Positions 1 through 8,783 of a stretch of DNA of 64,000 nt are shown here, piece after piece. This stretch comes from Bordetella parapertussis. Lineage in GTDB: Bacteria; Pseudomonadota; Gammaproteobacteria; Burkholderiales; Burkholderiaceae_B. The stretch is taken from contig CAMBFI010000002.1 in NCBI GenBank assembly GCA_945865935.1, forward strand, positions 248,001-312,000. Direction: 5' to 3'. A program made the position numbers and the translations under genes. Each line of letters begins with the position of its first letter. Positions within the stretch are counted from its first letter, which is position 1. Under the pieces are notes generated by a model. That model had not been told where the DNA came from. It did not search any database and saw nothing but the letters and a program-made list of their open reading frames with translations.

Positions 1-161
1 CCGAGATCGCCATCCAAAATGGCTGCAATCCGGGGCCAGCGGGAGGATTTCGTCTCACGGCGAACGCTGGCATTGAGGGCGGACAAGAAGTCCCTCACCT
101 TCATTTTCATATTTTGGGTGGTAAACGTCCCTGGCAGGGACAAAAATCCATCGCACTCTAA
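1..161 (+). CDS. HIT family protein, C-terminal end (5' part outside window)
   Basis: The frame is open from the left edge to a TAA at 159-161 and gives about 52 residues. It contains the histidine-triad signature HLHFH followed by ILGGKRPW, preceded by GFRLTANAG and EGGQEVP, the usual run-in to the triad in HinT/PKCI-type nucleotide hydrolases. These enzymes cleave purine nucleoside phosphoramidates and aminoacyl-adenylates. The stop lies 14 bases before tatA, and a HIT gene directly before tatABC is common in betaproteobacteria. The start and the first half of the protein lie outside the window. Confidence 0.85.
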   Translation, partial: EIAIQNGCNPGPAGGFRLTANAGIEGGQEVPHLHFHILGGKRPWQGQKSIAL

Positions 162-175
162 TTCGGAGAATACTC

Positions 176-424
176 ATGGGTAGTTTTAGCATTTGGCACT
201 GGTTAATCGTTCTCGTTATCGTTGCGCTCATTTTCGGCACGAAGAAAATCCGCAACATCGGCGCAGATCTTGGTGGCGCGGTAAAAGGTTTTAAAGAAGG
301 AATGAAAGATCCGAACGCTAAAGAAGGTGACACGCCTGCGGCCGCTGAGGCAGCACCTGCGCAACGCGTTGCCTCAAATGAAACTGTTGATGTGCAGGCC
401 AAAGAAAAATCCAGCGCCCAATAA
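176..424 (+). CDS. tatA: Sec-independent protein translocase subunit TatA
   Basis: An 82-residue protein with one N-terminal membrane helix (residues 5-21, opening [11 protein letters not shown]), a short hinge, the amphipathic helix with the [21 protein letters not shown] motif region, and a charged, Ala-rich tail. TatA multimers form the size-adjustable channel of the twin-arginine system, which exports folded proteins. GGAGAA at 164-169 sits upstream of the ATG. It is the first of three tat genes; six predicted Tat substrates are encoded elsewhere in this window, including Rieske protein and several Sox proteins. TatE is the only real alternative, and the linkage to tatB and tatC favours TatA. 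Confidence 0.95.
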   Translation: MGSFSIWHWLIVLVIVALIFGTKKIRNIGADLGGAVKGFKEGMKDPNAKEGDTPAAAEAAPAQRVASNETVDVQAKEKSSAQ

Positions 425-469
425 TTTTTGCTGGATCGCTCTGTCCGGAGCTACTTTGGTGCATAAAAC

Positions 470-1141
470 ATGTTTGATGTCAGCTTTACTGAACTACTCG
501 TAATCGGGGTCATTGCGCTTGTCGTTATTGGCCCTGAACGTCTCCCTAAGGTAGCGCGCACGCTCGGTCACCTGGTGGGCCGAGCGCAGCGCTATGTCAG
601 TGACGTCAAGTCAGACATCCAACGCGAAGTTGAGCTCGATGAACTTCGTAAGCTGAAGGACCAAATGCAAGACGCTGCGCAAAGTGTGCAGAGTAGCTTG
701 CAGAGCACAAGTGATGCGCTCACCAAGCCTCTCGAGGCACTTGAGCAAAACACGATGTCGACCTTCAATGAAGCGACTGCCGGCCTGAAAGAAGCGACGT
801 CATTTAACACGCCCGCGTCCGAGCCTGTCGCCGACGCGGCGTCAACCAAACCCAGTTTAATTAACGCCGCACCGAACCAAAACAGCAACTTGCACGCCGC
901 ATCTCCTGGAAGCACGCCTGTTGCCTCGAGCGAGAGCGCAGCGATGACGCCGGAAGCTGCGCTTGCCAACGCGTCGCAAACGCAGGGGATGACCGGGCTC
1001 TTTGATACGCCAGTTCAAACTGAATTCGAGATTGCGAGCACGGCTGACTTCGAGTCTGCGGCTCGCAAAGCGCAAGAAACAGAAAAAGCTTTGGCCAGTG
1101 CGCCGACTTCAGCTACCCCTCCGTCGGGATCAAAATCTTGA
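470..1141 (+). CDS. tatB: Sec-independent protein translocase subunit TatB
   Basis: 223 residues. The N-terminus MFDVSFTELLVIGVIALVVIGPERLPKVART is diagnostic of TatB, with the conserved Glu in the membrane helix and the GPERLP hinge. A long, polar, Ala/Ser/Thr-rich tail of low complexity follows from about residue 70; such tails vary in length among Burkholderiales. TatB pairs with TatC to receive twin-arginine signal peptides. The gene lies 45 bases after tatA, and its TGA overlaps the TTG start of tatC, so translation of the two is probably coupled. Confidence 0.95.
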   Translation: MFDVSFTELLVIGVIALVVIGPERLPKVARTLGHLVGRAQRYVSDVKSDIQREVELDELRKLKDQMQDAAQSVQSSLQSTSDALTKPLEALEQNTMSTFNEATAGLKEATSFNTPASEPVADAASTKPSLINAAPNQNSNLHAASPGSTPVASSESAAMTPEAALANASQTQGMTGLFDTPVQTEFEIASTADFESAARKAQETEKALASAPTSATPPSGSKS

Positions 1142-1929
1142 GCAACACAGAAAAAACCGCTGAGCCCGGCGAACAAAACGAAAGTTTTATGTCGCACCTG
1201 GTTGAACTGCGCTCGCGCCTGTTACGAGCAGTCGGCACAATCGTTGTGATCTTTTTTGTTTTATTTCTCTATCCTGGCGCCTCGGACATCTACGATCTGC
1301 TTGCGGCACCCATGCTGGCCTCCTTGCCAGAGGGCACCCGCATGATTGCAACCGGCGTGATCACGCCCTTCATGGTGCCTGTCAAGGTCACGATGATGGC
1401 CGCTTTTGTAATTGCTCTGCCCGTTGTCCTGTATCAAGTCTGGGCCTTTGTTGCACCAGGACTGTACAAACACGAGCAAAATTTAGCCTTACCTCTGATC
1501 GTTTCAAGCTCGCTGCTGTTTTTGATAGGAATGGCCTTTTGTTACTTTGTTGTGTTCAAAACAGTCTTTAGCTTCATCGCTTCATTTGCGCCGCAATCGA
1601 TTACACCGGCGCCGGATATCGAGGCATACCTGACGTTTGTCATGACGATGTTTTTGGCCTTTGGGCTCACGTTTGAAGTCCCTGTCGCGGTTGTCCTTCT
1701 CGTTCGGATGGGGATTGTGACGATCAAGCAACTGAGCGAAGCCCGTGGTTATGTCATCGTTGGGGCGTTTGTGATCGCCGCCGTCGTCACTCCACCCGAT
1801 GTCGTCAGCCAATTTTTGTTGGCCGTTCCGCTCTGCATCCTCTACGAGATCGGACTCTTAGTCGCCCGGGGGATCAAGCCCCGCAAGAAAGAAGAGGAAA
1901 AGACGACAACACCCGAGTCCACAAGCTGA
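1138..1929 (+). CDS. tatC: Twin-arginine translocase subunit TatC
   Basis: 263 residues with six predicted membrane helices. The conserved N-terminal segment SHLVELRSRLLRA forms the binding site for the twin-arginine signal. Other family marks are FVAPGLYKHE near residue 100 and the periplasmic Pro- and Glu-containing loops. The start is a TTG at 1138 that overlaps the tatB stop by four bases; the next in-frame ATG would remove part of the signal-binding region. The C-terminus ends in a charged Lys/Glu stretch. It completes the tatABC operon. Confidence 0.95.
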   Translation: MSNTEKTAEPGEQNESFMSHLVELRSRLLRAVGTIVVIFFVLFLYPGASDIYDLLAAPMLASLPEGTRMIATGVITPFMVPVKVTMMAAFVIALPVVLYQVWAFVAPGLYKHEQNLALPLIVSSSLLFLIGMAFCYFVVFKTVFSFIASFAPQSITPAPDIEAYLTFVMTMFLAFGLTFEVPVAVVLLVRMGIVTIKQLSEARGYVIVGAFVIAAVVTPPDVVSQFLLAVPLCILYEIGLLVARGIKPRKKEEEKTTTPESTS

Positions 1930-2082
1930 AAACGGGCTGTTATCAAAGAACTCTTACAACAAATCTCTTGTTGTCTTAGTATTTAAGGTATATCTTTTAG
2001 ATCTCTAAATTCTATTTGATATGAATCGTTCACACGGTTAAGCCTATTTTGGCCCAACCTAACGAACCTTAAAGGGATCATC

Positions 2083-2439
2083 GTGCTCGCTCATCGTCTT
2101 AAACAAGCCCGTCTACGCGCCGGCTTGTCCCAGGAAAAACTCGGCAAACTCGCGGGCATCGACCCCATGTCCGCTAGTGCGCGGATGAATCAGTATGAAC
2201 GTGGCAAGCACTCGCCCGACTATCAGCTGATGTGTCGTGTGGCAGAGATCTTGAACATGCCTGTCAGCTGGTTCTACACCGCCGATGACGAGCAAGCACG
2301 CCTCCAGGAGATTTTTTATCACCTTGAGGCTAACACCCGACGACCTCTGCTCACGCAGGCCGAAGCGCTTATCGCCGCAAACCCGCCGAGCAATATCCCC
2401 GCAGGCTCAGGCATCAACCAGCCCGGCTCTGCAAACTAA
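2083..2439 (+). CDS. XRE-family helix-turn-helix transcriptional regulator
   Basis: 118 residues. Residues 5-60 form a lambda-repressor-like domain: RLKQARLRAGLSQEKLGKLAG is the helix-turn-helix, then MNQYERGKHSPDY and the VAEILNMPVSWFYT ending typical of Cro/CI-like domains. The C-terminal half has no recognised sensor. The start is GTG at 2083, with an AAAGGGA Shine-Dalgarno-like stretch about 6 bases before it. It stands alone, convergent with the protease gene and 15 bases from its end. The target is unknown; autoregulation through the AT-rich 150 bases upstream is plausible but not shown. Confidence 0.8.
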   Translation: MLAHRLKQARLRAGLSQEKLGKLAGIDPMSASARMNQYERGKHSPDYQLMCRVAEILNMPVSWFYTADDEQARLQEIFYHLEANTRRPLLTQAEALIAANPPSNIPAGSGINQPGSAN

Positions 2440-2454
2440 AGCGCGACTGTGGGC

Positions 2455-3615
2455 TTATTGCGGCCGAACGGGCCGCAAGCCCGCAACGACGGAAAGGTTC
2501 TGCACCTTTCCGTTGCGGTAGACGCCCAGCTCGATCTTATCGCCTGGCTCTTTCGCAGCGATGCGTGCCATCAGCTTAGGTGTGTCTCCGACTGGACTGC
2601 CATCTAGGGTCTGGACGATGTCGCCCACGCGCAGTCCGCCTTTTGCTCCCGGACCGTCACGCAATAGCCCCGCGATGATCACGCCCGTTGGGCGCTCTAA
2701 GCCAAAGGCCTTCGCCAGCTCCGTCGTCATGTCCTGTGGCTCAATGCCCAGCCAACCACGCTTGACATACCCGTGGGCAACAATTTGTTCCATGACTTTT
2801 TGTGCCGCCCCAGCAGGAATCGCAAAACCTATCCCAAGAGAGCCGCCCGTTTTCGAATAAATCGCGGTATTGATTCCCACCAGTCGGCCTAAGGTATCAA
2901 TGAGCGCACCGCCAGAATTACCTGGGTTAATCGCCGCATCCGTTTGGATGAAGTTTTCATAGGTATTGATACCCAAACCTTGGCGACCAAGCGCCGAGAC
3001 AATGCCCATCGTGATGGTTTGCCCCACTCCAAAGGGGTTGCCGATCGCCAACACCACATCACCAATGCGCGGCACTTCCTCAGTCAAAAAACGTAACGCG
3101 TGAAGACCCGTCAATTGCACCTTTAATACGGCCAGATCGGAATCCGGATCGACACCCACAACCTTGGCACTTGCCTGTCGACCATCATGCAGAGCCACCA
3201 CAATTTCATCGGCACCATTAATCACGTGAAAATTCGTCAACACATGTCCGACCGCGGACACCACGACTCCCGAGCCAAGACTCGTTGCCTGTTGCTGTTG
3301 CTTATAGCCGGGCATCTGTTCGAAAAATTTTCGTAAAACAGGATCCGTTGGCATCACAATCCGCGGCGCCGCAATCCGCTTCGTTGTGTGGATGTTGACC
3401 ACAGCAGGCGCCGCCAAGGCAACCGCCTCAGCGTATGAGCCGGGCGCCGCACCAGCCTGTGGCTGTCCGACAACGGGAAGGGCCGCTCGTTGACCCACAG
3501 AAACACTCTGTTTATCGGGCCGCGCCAACCAATCCGGGCGCAAAGTCACCACCACGAATAAAATCGCTAAACAAACGGTTACTGCTTGAGCAAAAATCAG
3601 CCAAATTCGACGCAT
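2455..3615 (-). CDS. HtrA/DegS-like envelope serine protease, single PDZ domain
   Basis: 386 residues. One N-terminal membrane anchor (about residues 5-24) is followed by a trypsin-like domain. The catalytic triad is visible as His130 (TNFHV), Asp160 (DSDLAVL) and Ser234 (GNSGGALID). A single PDZ domain occupies roughly residues 285-375. Membrane anchor plus one PDZ is the DegS/AlgW-type layout, used in other proteobacteria to cleave anti-sigma factors during envelope stress; DegP/DegQ types have two PDZ domains. The ATG is 18 bases from the divergent Nif3-like gene, so their promoters must overlap. The substrate here is inferred only by family. Confidence 0.85.
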   Translation of the reverse strand: MRRIWLIFAQAVTVCLAILFVVVTLRPDWLARPDKQSVSVGQRAALPVVGQPQAGAAPGSYAEAVALAAPAVVNIHTTKRIAAPRIVMPTDPVLRKFFEQMPGYKQQQQATSLGSGVVVSAVGHVLTNFHVINGADEIVVALHDGRQASAKVVGVDPDSDLAVLKVQLTGLHALRFLTEEVPRIGDVVLAIGNPFGVGQTITMGIVSALGRQGLGINTYENFIQTDAAINPGNSGGALIDTLGRLVGINTAIYSKTGGSLGIGFAIPAGAAQKVMEQIVAHGYVKRGWLGIEPQDMTTELAKAFGLERPTGVIIAGLLRDGPGAKGGLRVGDIVQTLDGSPVGDTPKLMARIAAKEPGDKIELGVYRNGKVQNLSVVAGLRPVRPQ

Positions 3616-3633
3616 TTTGTTTTCAGGAAAATT

Positions 3634-4431
3634 ATGAACTCTTCTGTCTCGACCCGCGAACTCTGTGCCTGGCTAGATACCACCCTCAAGGTCGCATCAT
3701 TTAAAGACTATTGCCCAAACGGTCTGCAGGTCGAAGGTATTGGGCGAGTGTCCCATATTATCGCGGGCGTCACCGCAAGTCAGGCACTGATCGATATCGC
3801 GATTGAGCGGGGCGCCGATGCACTGCTCGTACACCATGGCTGGTTTTGGCGGGGCGATGATCCACGCATACGAGGCACGCAACGCACCCGCCTGGCCACA
3901 CTTCTTGCGGCAAATATCAATCTTCTCGCCTATCATCTTCCCCTTGATGCCCATCCAACGCTGGGGAATAACGCTCAGCTGGCCTCCCGCCTAGGTTTAA
4001 TGGTCGCTCGCCAAGAACCGATCGTTAGCGAAACAGTCGGCGCACCCCGTACGGCAGGCGCATCAAATCTGATTTGGCTAGGCTCAATGCCCGGTGCGGC
4101 CACCCTTGGTGAGGTAGCCGCCCGGGTCGCTTCGCGGCTGGGGCGCGAACCGCTTGTGGTCGGCGCACCTGAGCAGCCTGCGCAGACGATCGCGTGGTGC
4201 ACAGGCGCCGCTCAAGGGATGTTTAGTGAGGCGATCGATGCGCAGGCGGACCTCTTCATCACGGGTGAAGTGTCTGAACCCACCGTGCACTTGGCACGCG
4301 AATCTGGTGTCGGCTTCATCGGTGCTGGGCACCACGCCACCGAACGCTATGGCGTCCAGGCGCTCGCCCAAGCAATCCAACAGCAGTTCGGCATTAAGGT
4401 TGACTTTATAGACATCGACAACCCGGTTTAA
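3634..4431 (+). CDS. Nif3-like dinuclear metal-centre protein (YbgI/GTP cyclohydrolase 1 type 2 family)
   Basis: 265 residues. Family marks are KDYCPNGLQVEG near the N-terminus, VHHGWFW (metal ligands), AYHLPLDAHP, the central ITGEVSEPTV and the C-terminal GAGHHATERYG with further metal-binding His and Glu. The proteins form hexameric toroids with two metals per subunit; their physiological reaction is not settled. I chose ATG 3634, with AGGAA at 3625-3629, because upstream in-frame starts would run into the divergent protease gene and lack a ribosome site. It sits in the conserved betaproteobacterial order protease-Nif3-mscL-petABC. Confidence 0.88.
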   Translation: MNSSVSTRELCAWLDTTLKVASFKDYCPNGLQVEGIGRVSHIIAGVTASQALIDIAIERGADALLVHHGWFWRGDDPRIRGTQRTRLATLLAANINLLAYHLPLDAHPTLGNNAQLASRLGLMVARQEPIVSETVGAPRTAGASNLIWLGSMPGAATLGEVAARVASRLGREPLVVGAPEQPAQTIAWCTGAAQGMFSEAIDAQADLFITGEVSEPTVHLARESGVGFIGAGHHATERYGVQALAQAIQQQFGIKVDFIDIDNPV

Positions 4432-4436
4432 TTTGC

Positions 4437-4901
4437 TTACTTTTTAAGCGAATCGCGAATCTCTCGCAGCAACAGCACGTTCTCGGGCACTGGGGGCGGG
4501 GCCGCCTCCAAGTCCATTTTTTTACGCGCCGTGTTGATCGCCTTCACCATCCAGAAGATCACAAACGCCAGCAACACAAAATTGATCAGGATGGTTAAAA
4601 AATTACCCCAGGCAAAAATAGTTGCCCCTGCCTTTGTCAGGTCAGCATAGGTTTCTGGGCCGACGTAACCCGCGGGGCGGGATAACACCACAAACTTGTT
4701 ACTAAAGTCCATCGATCCGCCAACCAAAAAGTTAACGATCGGCATCACGATATCTTTAACAAGAGAGTCAACAATTTTGCCAAAAGCGGCACCCACAATC
4801 ACACCGATTGCGAGGTCAACAACGTTACCCCGTACTGCAAACTCGCGAAATTCCTTAAATATTCCGCGGGATTCCTGCAAAATCTCTTTACCTTGAATCA
4901 T
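4437..4901 (-). CDS. mscL: Large-conductance mechanosensitive channel MscL
   Basis: 154 residues from the ATG at 4901, which has a strong TAAGGAGA site at 4908-4915. A longer frame exists upstream but has no ribosome site and would start inside the promoter. The core [30 protein letters not shown] is the first pore helix of MscL. The second helix (about residues 80-110) and the C-terminal cytoplasmic helix [11 protein letters not shown] follow. The channel opens at near-lytic membrane tension during osmotic downshock. It is convergent with the Nif3-like gene, with a gap of only 5 bases. Confidence 0.95.
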   Translation of the reverse strand: MIQGKEILQESRGIFKEFREFAVRGNVVDLAIGVIVGAAFGKIVDSLVKDIVMPIVNFLVGGSMDFSNKFVVLSRPAGYVGPETYADLTKAGATIFAWGNFLTILINFVLLAFVIFWMVKAINTARKKMDLEAAPPPVPENVLLLREIRDSLKK

Positions 4902-4940
4902 TTGTATTCTCCTTACTGTGAGTCTGTCTTGGCTAGCGCT

Positions 4941-4970
4941 ATAATAAGGGGTTAATTTAAGTTGTGACAA
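4941..4970 (-). promoter_or_regulatory. Probable sigma-70 promoter of mscL
   Basis: Read on the minus strand, TTGTCA (4965-4970) is followed after 18 bases by TATTAT (4941-4946). That would place transcription start about 30 bases before the mscL ATG, with the AAGGAG ribosome site in between. This is a sequence match only. Confidence 0.55.
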
Positions 4971-5086
4971 CTGTACAGAAGCAAGCCCCCCGGGATCGCC
5001 CCGTTAGGATGCCTTCGAAGCAGCGTCATAATGAACTGGTCTGCAATGTGTTGGCTCAAACACGTTGGCTGCGATAAGGATAGAAG

Positions 5087-5728
5087 ATGAGTCACGATTC
5101 AACTGTGCACGATGACGAAGGTGCGGCACCCCCAACCCTGCCGTCAGACCCTTCACGTCGCTTCTGGATCGGCACAACCTGTGCCGTTGGCGGAGCAGCG
5201 GGCGCGGCTCTAGCCGTGCCGTTTGTCAGTACTTTTGCCCCAAGTGAGAAAGCGCGCGCCGCAGGCGCCCCGGTTGAAGTGGATGTCAGCACCCTTGCCC
5301 CAGGCGAAATGCGCACGGTCGAATGGCGCGGCAAGCCGGTGTGGGTCATTAACCGCACCAAAGAACAGCTCGGCTCGCTCAAGCAAAACGACGGCGAACT
5401 TGCGGATCCAAAGTCACTGCGTCCAGGCTTCACGCCTGCGTATGCAAAAAATGAATGGCGCTCGCGAAAGCCGGATCTGTTTGTTGCGGTCGGCATCTGC
5501 ACGCACCTAGGCTGCTCGCCCACACCGAAATTTACGACAGGCCCACAACCTAGCCTGCCCAATAACTGGGACGGCGGGTTCTTGTGCCCATGCCATGGAT
5601 CAACCTTCGACATGGCGGGCCGCGCTTATAAAAATAAGCCTGCGCCTGACAACCTCGAAGTGCCGCCCTACCAATACCTGAGCGACACCCGCATCATTAT
5701 TGGTGTCGACGAGACGAACAAGGCCTAA
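5087..5728 (+). CDS. petA: Ubiquinol-cytochrome c reductase iron-sulfur (Rieske) subunit
   Basis: 213 residues. A twin-arginine signal-anchor opens the protein (SRRFW at about residues 23-27, then a hydrophobic helix). The Rieske [2Fe-2S] ligands are in CTHLGC (starting at residue 138) and CPCHGS (starting at residue 167). The subunit takes an electron from ubiquinol at the Qo site of the bc1 complex and passes it to cytochrome c1. It is the first gene of petABC. Export of folded Rieske protein needs Tat, whose genes are 3 kb upstream. Confidence 0.96.
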   Translation: MSHDSTVHDDEGAAPPTLPSDPSRRFWIGTTCAVGGAAGAALAVPFVSTFAPSEKARAAGAPVEVDVSTLAPGEMRTVEWRGKPVWVINRTKEQLGSLKQNDGELADPKSLRPGFTPAYAKNEWRSRKPDLFVAVGICTHLGCSPTPKFTTGPQPSLPNNWDGGFLCPCHGSTFDMAGRAYKNKPAPDNLEVPPYQYLSDTRIIIGVDETNKA

Positions 5729-5787
5729 CCCGCCCCCTGAACCACACCGCATAACGCGATACTGATCAAAGTAAAAGGAGCCGTTTC

Positions 5788-7167
5788 ATGGCTGGCGAAA
5801 AATCCGTCGAAACGACCGGACTGTTAGGCTGGATAGACCGTCGCTTTCCGTTGACATCAACTTACAAAGCGCATCTGTCTGAATATTACGCACCGAAAAA
5901 CTTCAATTTTTGGTACTTTTTTGGAGCCTTATCGCTTGTAGTGCTTGTACTTCAAATCGTGACGGGCATTTTCCTGGTCATGCACTACAAGCCCGATGCG
6001 CAGTTTGCCTTCCAGTCAGTCGAATACATCATGCGCGAAGTCCCAGGCGGATGGTTTATCCGTTACATGCACTCCACCGGCGCTTCGATGTTTTTCGTCG
6101 TCGTGTACCTCCATATGGTGCGCGCTCTGATTTACGGTTCCTACCGCAAGCCACGCGAGCTCGTCTGGATTTTCGGCGTCGGTATTTTCTTGTGTTTGAT
6201 GGCAGAAGCCTTCTTCGGCTACCTCCTACCTTGGGGTCAAATGTCGTTCTGGGGCGCGCAGGTGATCGTGAACCTGTTCTCCGCCATCCCGTTCATTGGG
6301 CCTGAGCTCTCGCTCTGGATTCGCGGCGACTACGTCGTCTCGGACGCCACACTCAATCGCTTCTTTGCCTTCCACGTCATTGCAATTCCACTGGTCTTGC
6401 TGGGCCTAGTGGTTGCCCACGTCGTCGCTTTGCATGAAGTGGGCTCCAACAACCCAGATGGCGTCGACATCAAAGCCAAGAAAGACAAGTACGGTCGCCC
6501 TCTTGATGGAATTCCATTCCACCCTTACTACACCGTACACGACATCATGGGGCTTGTAGGCTTCCTGATTATCTTCATGGCCATTGTTTTCTTTGCGCCT
6601 GAAATGGGCGGCTATTTTCTTGAGTTCAACAACTTCGTCCCAGCCAACCCGCTGGTCACACCTTTGCACATTGCGCCGGTCTGGTATTTCACGCCGTTCT
6701 ACTCGATGCTTCGCGCAACAACCGATGACTTCACTTGGATCTTGGCGGGTAGTGCTGTATTGGCTGCGATCGTGTTGTTTATGCGCGTCAAAGGCATCAT
6801 GAAACTGATCGCTCCAATCGTGCTGATCGCCGTGGCCGTGCTGCTGCGTGTCATTGATGCGAAGTTTTGGGGTGTGGTCGCCATGGGTGGCGCCGTTGTC
6901 CTGCTCTTCTTCCTGCCCTGGCTCGATTACAGCCCGGTCAAGTCCATTCGCTACCGTCCCGGTTGGCACAAGACGCTTTATGGCATCTTCTTTGCAAACT
7001 TCGTCGTTTTGGGTTATCTCGGCACCCAAGCACCGACGGACATTTTCAATCTGATGTCGCAAATTGGCACGCTCATCTATCTGGCATTTTTCTTCCTGAT
7101 GCCAGTCTGGAGCCGTCTAGGTACGTTCAAGCCGGTCCCTGACCGTGTCACGTTCCACGCCCATTGA
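5788..7167 (+). CDS. petB: Cytochrome b subunit of the bc1 complex
   Basis: 459 residues, about eight or nine membrane helices. Seen motifs: GGWFIRYMHSTGASMFF and HVIAIPLVLLGLVVAHVVALHEVGSNNPDG carry the bis-histidine ligands of hemes bL and bH, and LPWGQMSFWGAQVI and TPLHIAPVWYF (PEWY-like position of the Qo site, here APVWYF) follow. An AAAGGAG site lies before the ATG. The C-terminal extension is longer than mitochondrial cytochrome b but usual for betaproteobacteria. It carries out quinol oxidation and reduction across the membrane. Confidence 0.95.
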   Translation: MAGEKSVETTGLLGWIDRRFPLTSTYKAHLSEYYAPKNFNFWYFFGALSLVVLVLQIVTGIFLVMHYKPDAQFAFQSVEYIMREVPGGWFIRYMHSTGASMFFVVVYLHMVRALIYGSYRKPRELVWIFGVGIFLCLMAEAFFGYLLPWGQMSFWGAQVIVNLFSAIPFIGPELSLWIRGDYVVSDATLNRFFAFHVIAIPLVLLGLVVAHVVALHEVGSNNPDGVDIKAKKDKYGRPLDGIPFHPYYTVHDIMGLVGFLIIFMAIVFFAPEMGGYFLEFNNFVPANPLVTPLHIAPVWYFTPFYSMLRATTDDFTWILAGSAVLAAIVLFMRVKGIMKLIAPIVLIAVAVLLRVIDAKFWGVVAMGGAVVLLFFLPWLDYSPVKSIRYRPGWHKTLYGIFFANFVVLGYLGTQAPTDIFNLMSQIGTLIYLAFFFLMPVWSRLGTFKPVPDRVTFHAH

Positions 7168-7192
7168 GCCTAACTTTAATTACGGAATGACC

Positions 7193-8044
7193 ATGATCAA
7201 GAAGCTGCTTTGTGCTCTTGCCCTAGTAATCACCTGCTCGGGTGCGCATGCTGCGGGCGGAGCGTTCCCTCTCGAAACAGCCCCAAACCGCATTAGCGAC
7301 CTGGCTGCACTACAGAACGGCGCCAAGCTGTTTGTGAACTACTGCTTAAACTGTCACAGTGCCTCTGCGATGCGTTACAACACGCTCAAAGATATTGGTC
7401 TGACGGATCAGCAAATTCGCGACAGCTTGTTATTCACTGGCGAGAAAGTAGGCGATTTGATGATGGGGTCTGTGTCAGCCAAAGATGGAAAAGTGTGGTT
7501 CGGTGCGACGCCTCCTGACTTGTCTGTCATGGCAAGAGCAAAATCAATCAATGCCGGCCCAACAGGATCTGACTACATTTATACCTACCTGCGAACTTAC
7601 TACAGAGATACAAGCAAAGCGACGGGTTGGGATAACCTTGCGTTTCCAAACTCAGCCATGCCTCATGTGTTGTGGGATCGTCAGGGACCGCGCGAACTAA
7701 TAACAACGACCGTGCATCAGCTCCCTGCGCAGGCGGGCAAGCCTGCAGGCTGGGAACGTATCGTTACCACCCTTGATGCGGCCGGTTATGCCACATCAAA
7801 AGTCGAACCGCTGTCGAACTACCGTGGCAAGGCAAGTGTCGATCACAAGTTCAAGGCGCTTGAGCCTCAACGCACAGCGGCCTACGACAGCGACATCGCC
7901 GACTTGACGGCATTCATGACCTGGATGTCGGAGCCTATTCAGCAAAAACGCAAACAAATCGGCGTGTGGGTCTTACTCTTCTTGGGCGTGTTCTTTGTTA
8001 TCGCTTGGCGCCTGAACGCATCGTTCTGGAAGCACGTTAAGTAG
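7193..8044 (+). CDS. petC: Cytochrome c1 subunit of the bc1 complex
   Basis: 283 residues. A Sec signal (residues 1-20, KKLLCALALVITCSGAHA) is followed by the c-type heme site CLNCH at residue 51; Met-containing regions downstream are consistent with His/Met ligation. A single C-terminal membrane anchor (GVWVLLFLGVFFVIAWRLN) ends the protein. Two in-frame ATGs are close together, 7187 and 7193; the second has the better spacing from TACGGA. It is 25 bases after petB and is followed by a strong terminator, so petABC forms a closed operon. Confidence 0.94.
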   Translation: MIKKLLCALALVITCSGAHAAGGAFPLETAPNRISDLAALQNGAKLFVNYCLNCHSASAMRYNTLKDIGLTDQQIRDSLLFTGEKVGDLMMGSVSAKDGKVWFGATPPDLSVMARAKSINAGPTGSDYIYTYLRTYYRDTSKATGWDNLAFPNSAMPHVLWDRQGPRELITTTVHQLPAQAGKPAGWERIVTTLDAAGYATSKVEPLSNYRGKASVDHKFKALEPQRTAAYDSDIADLTAFMTWMSEPIQQKRKQIGVWVLLFLGVFFVIAWRLNASFWKHVK

Positions 8045-8055
8045 GTTGTTTTTCG

Positions 8056-8097
8056 GGCCAGCGTCTGCTCGACGTAGACGCTGGCCTTTCGCTTTTA
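8056..8097 (+). terminator. Rho-independent terminator after petABC
   Basis: An 11-base perfect stem, GGCCAGCGTCT (8056-8066) with AGACGCTGGCC (8076-8086), a 9-base loop, and a T-rich tail TTTCGCTTTT. It lies 12 bases after the petC stop. Confidence 0.85.
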
Positions 8098-8128
8098 TCC
8101 GCATTCATTTTTAGGACGGAAATCCATC

Positions 8129-8740
8129 ATGATGGTCCTCTACTCCGGAACCACCTGCCCATTTTCACATCGCTGCCGCTTTGTGTTGTTCGAGAAAGGG
8201 ATGGATTTCGAAATCCGCGACATCGACTTGTACAACAAGCCCGAAGACATTGCGGTCATGAACCCGTATGGCCAAGTTCCCATCCTGGTTGAGCGCGATT
8301 TGATTTTGTACGAATCAAACATCATCAACGAATACATCGACGAGCGCTTTCCGCACCCCCAGTTAATGCCTGCGGATCCGGTGATGCGTGCGCGCACCCG
8401 TCTGTTCTTGTACAACTTTGAAAAAGAGCTCTTTATCCACGTTGCAGCGCTTGAGGACCGTGCGTTACGCGGTGACGAAAAACGCCTGAATGTGGCGCGC
8501 GCCGCCGTACGTGACCGCCTGTCGCAACTTGCGCCACTGCTGCTTAAAAACAAGTACATGCTTGGTGAAGAATTCTCGATGCTCGATGTCGCCATGGCGC
8601 CCTTACTCTGGCGTCTTGACCACTATGGTATTGAGCTGCCTAAGACTGCTGCACCGATCCAAAAATACGGTGAGCGTATTTTCTCGCGTCCAGCCTACAT
8701 CGAAGCGCTGACACCCTCCGAGAAGGTAATGCGCCGCTAG
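8129..8740 (+). CDS. sspA: Stringent starvation protein A (glutathione S-transferase fold)
   Basis: 203 residues. The N-terminal thioredoxin-like domain begins MVLYSGTTCPFSHRCRFVLFEKG, with the SspA-type CPFSHRCR segment, then NPYGQVPILVERD and LYESNIINEYIDERFPHPQL. An all-helical GST C-domain follows from about residue 90. SspA binds RNA polymerase as a transcription cofactor under starvation and acid stress in other proteobacteria. It sits directly before sspB, as in many beta- and gammaproteobacteria, and after the bc1 operon. Confidence 0.93.
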   Translation: MMVLYSGTTCPFSHRCRFVLFEKGMDFEIRDIDLYNKPEDIAVMNPYGQVPILVERDLILYESNIINEYIDERFPHPQLMPADPVMRARTRLFLYNFEKELFIHVAALEDRALRGDEKRLNVARAAVRDRLSQLAPLLLKNKYMLGEEFSMLDVAMAPLLWRLDHYGIELPKTAAPIQKYGERIFSRPAYIEALTPSEKVMRR

Positions 8741-8783
8741 TTGCGGGGCAGTTCCTTGAATCACAGCGGCGTCAGGTCTCTTA

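Noticed and set aside
4929-4945. Plus-strand promoter for petA around TATAAT at 4940
   Set aside because: No acceptable -35 lies 16-18 bases upstream on the plus strand; the same bases make a much better minus-strand promoter for mscL.
6406-7062. A 218-codon frame opposite petB
   Set aside because: It is the complement of a strongly conserved membrane protein gene, and its His/Asp-rich composition is an artefact.
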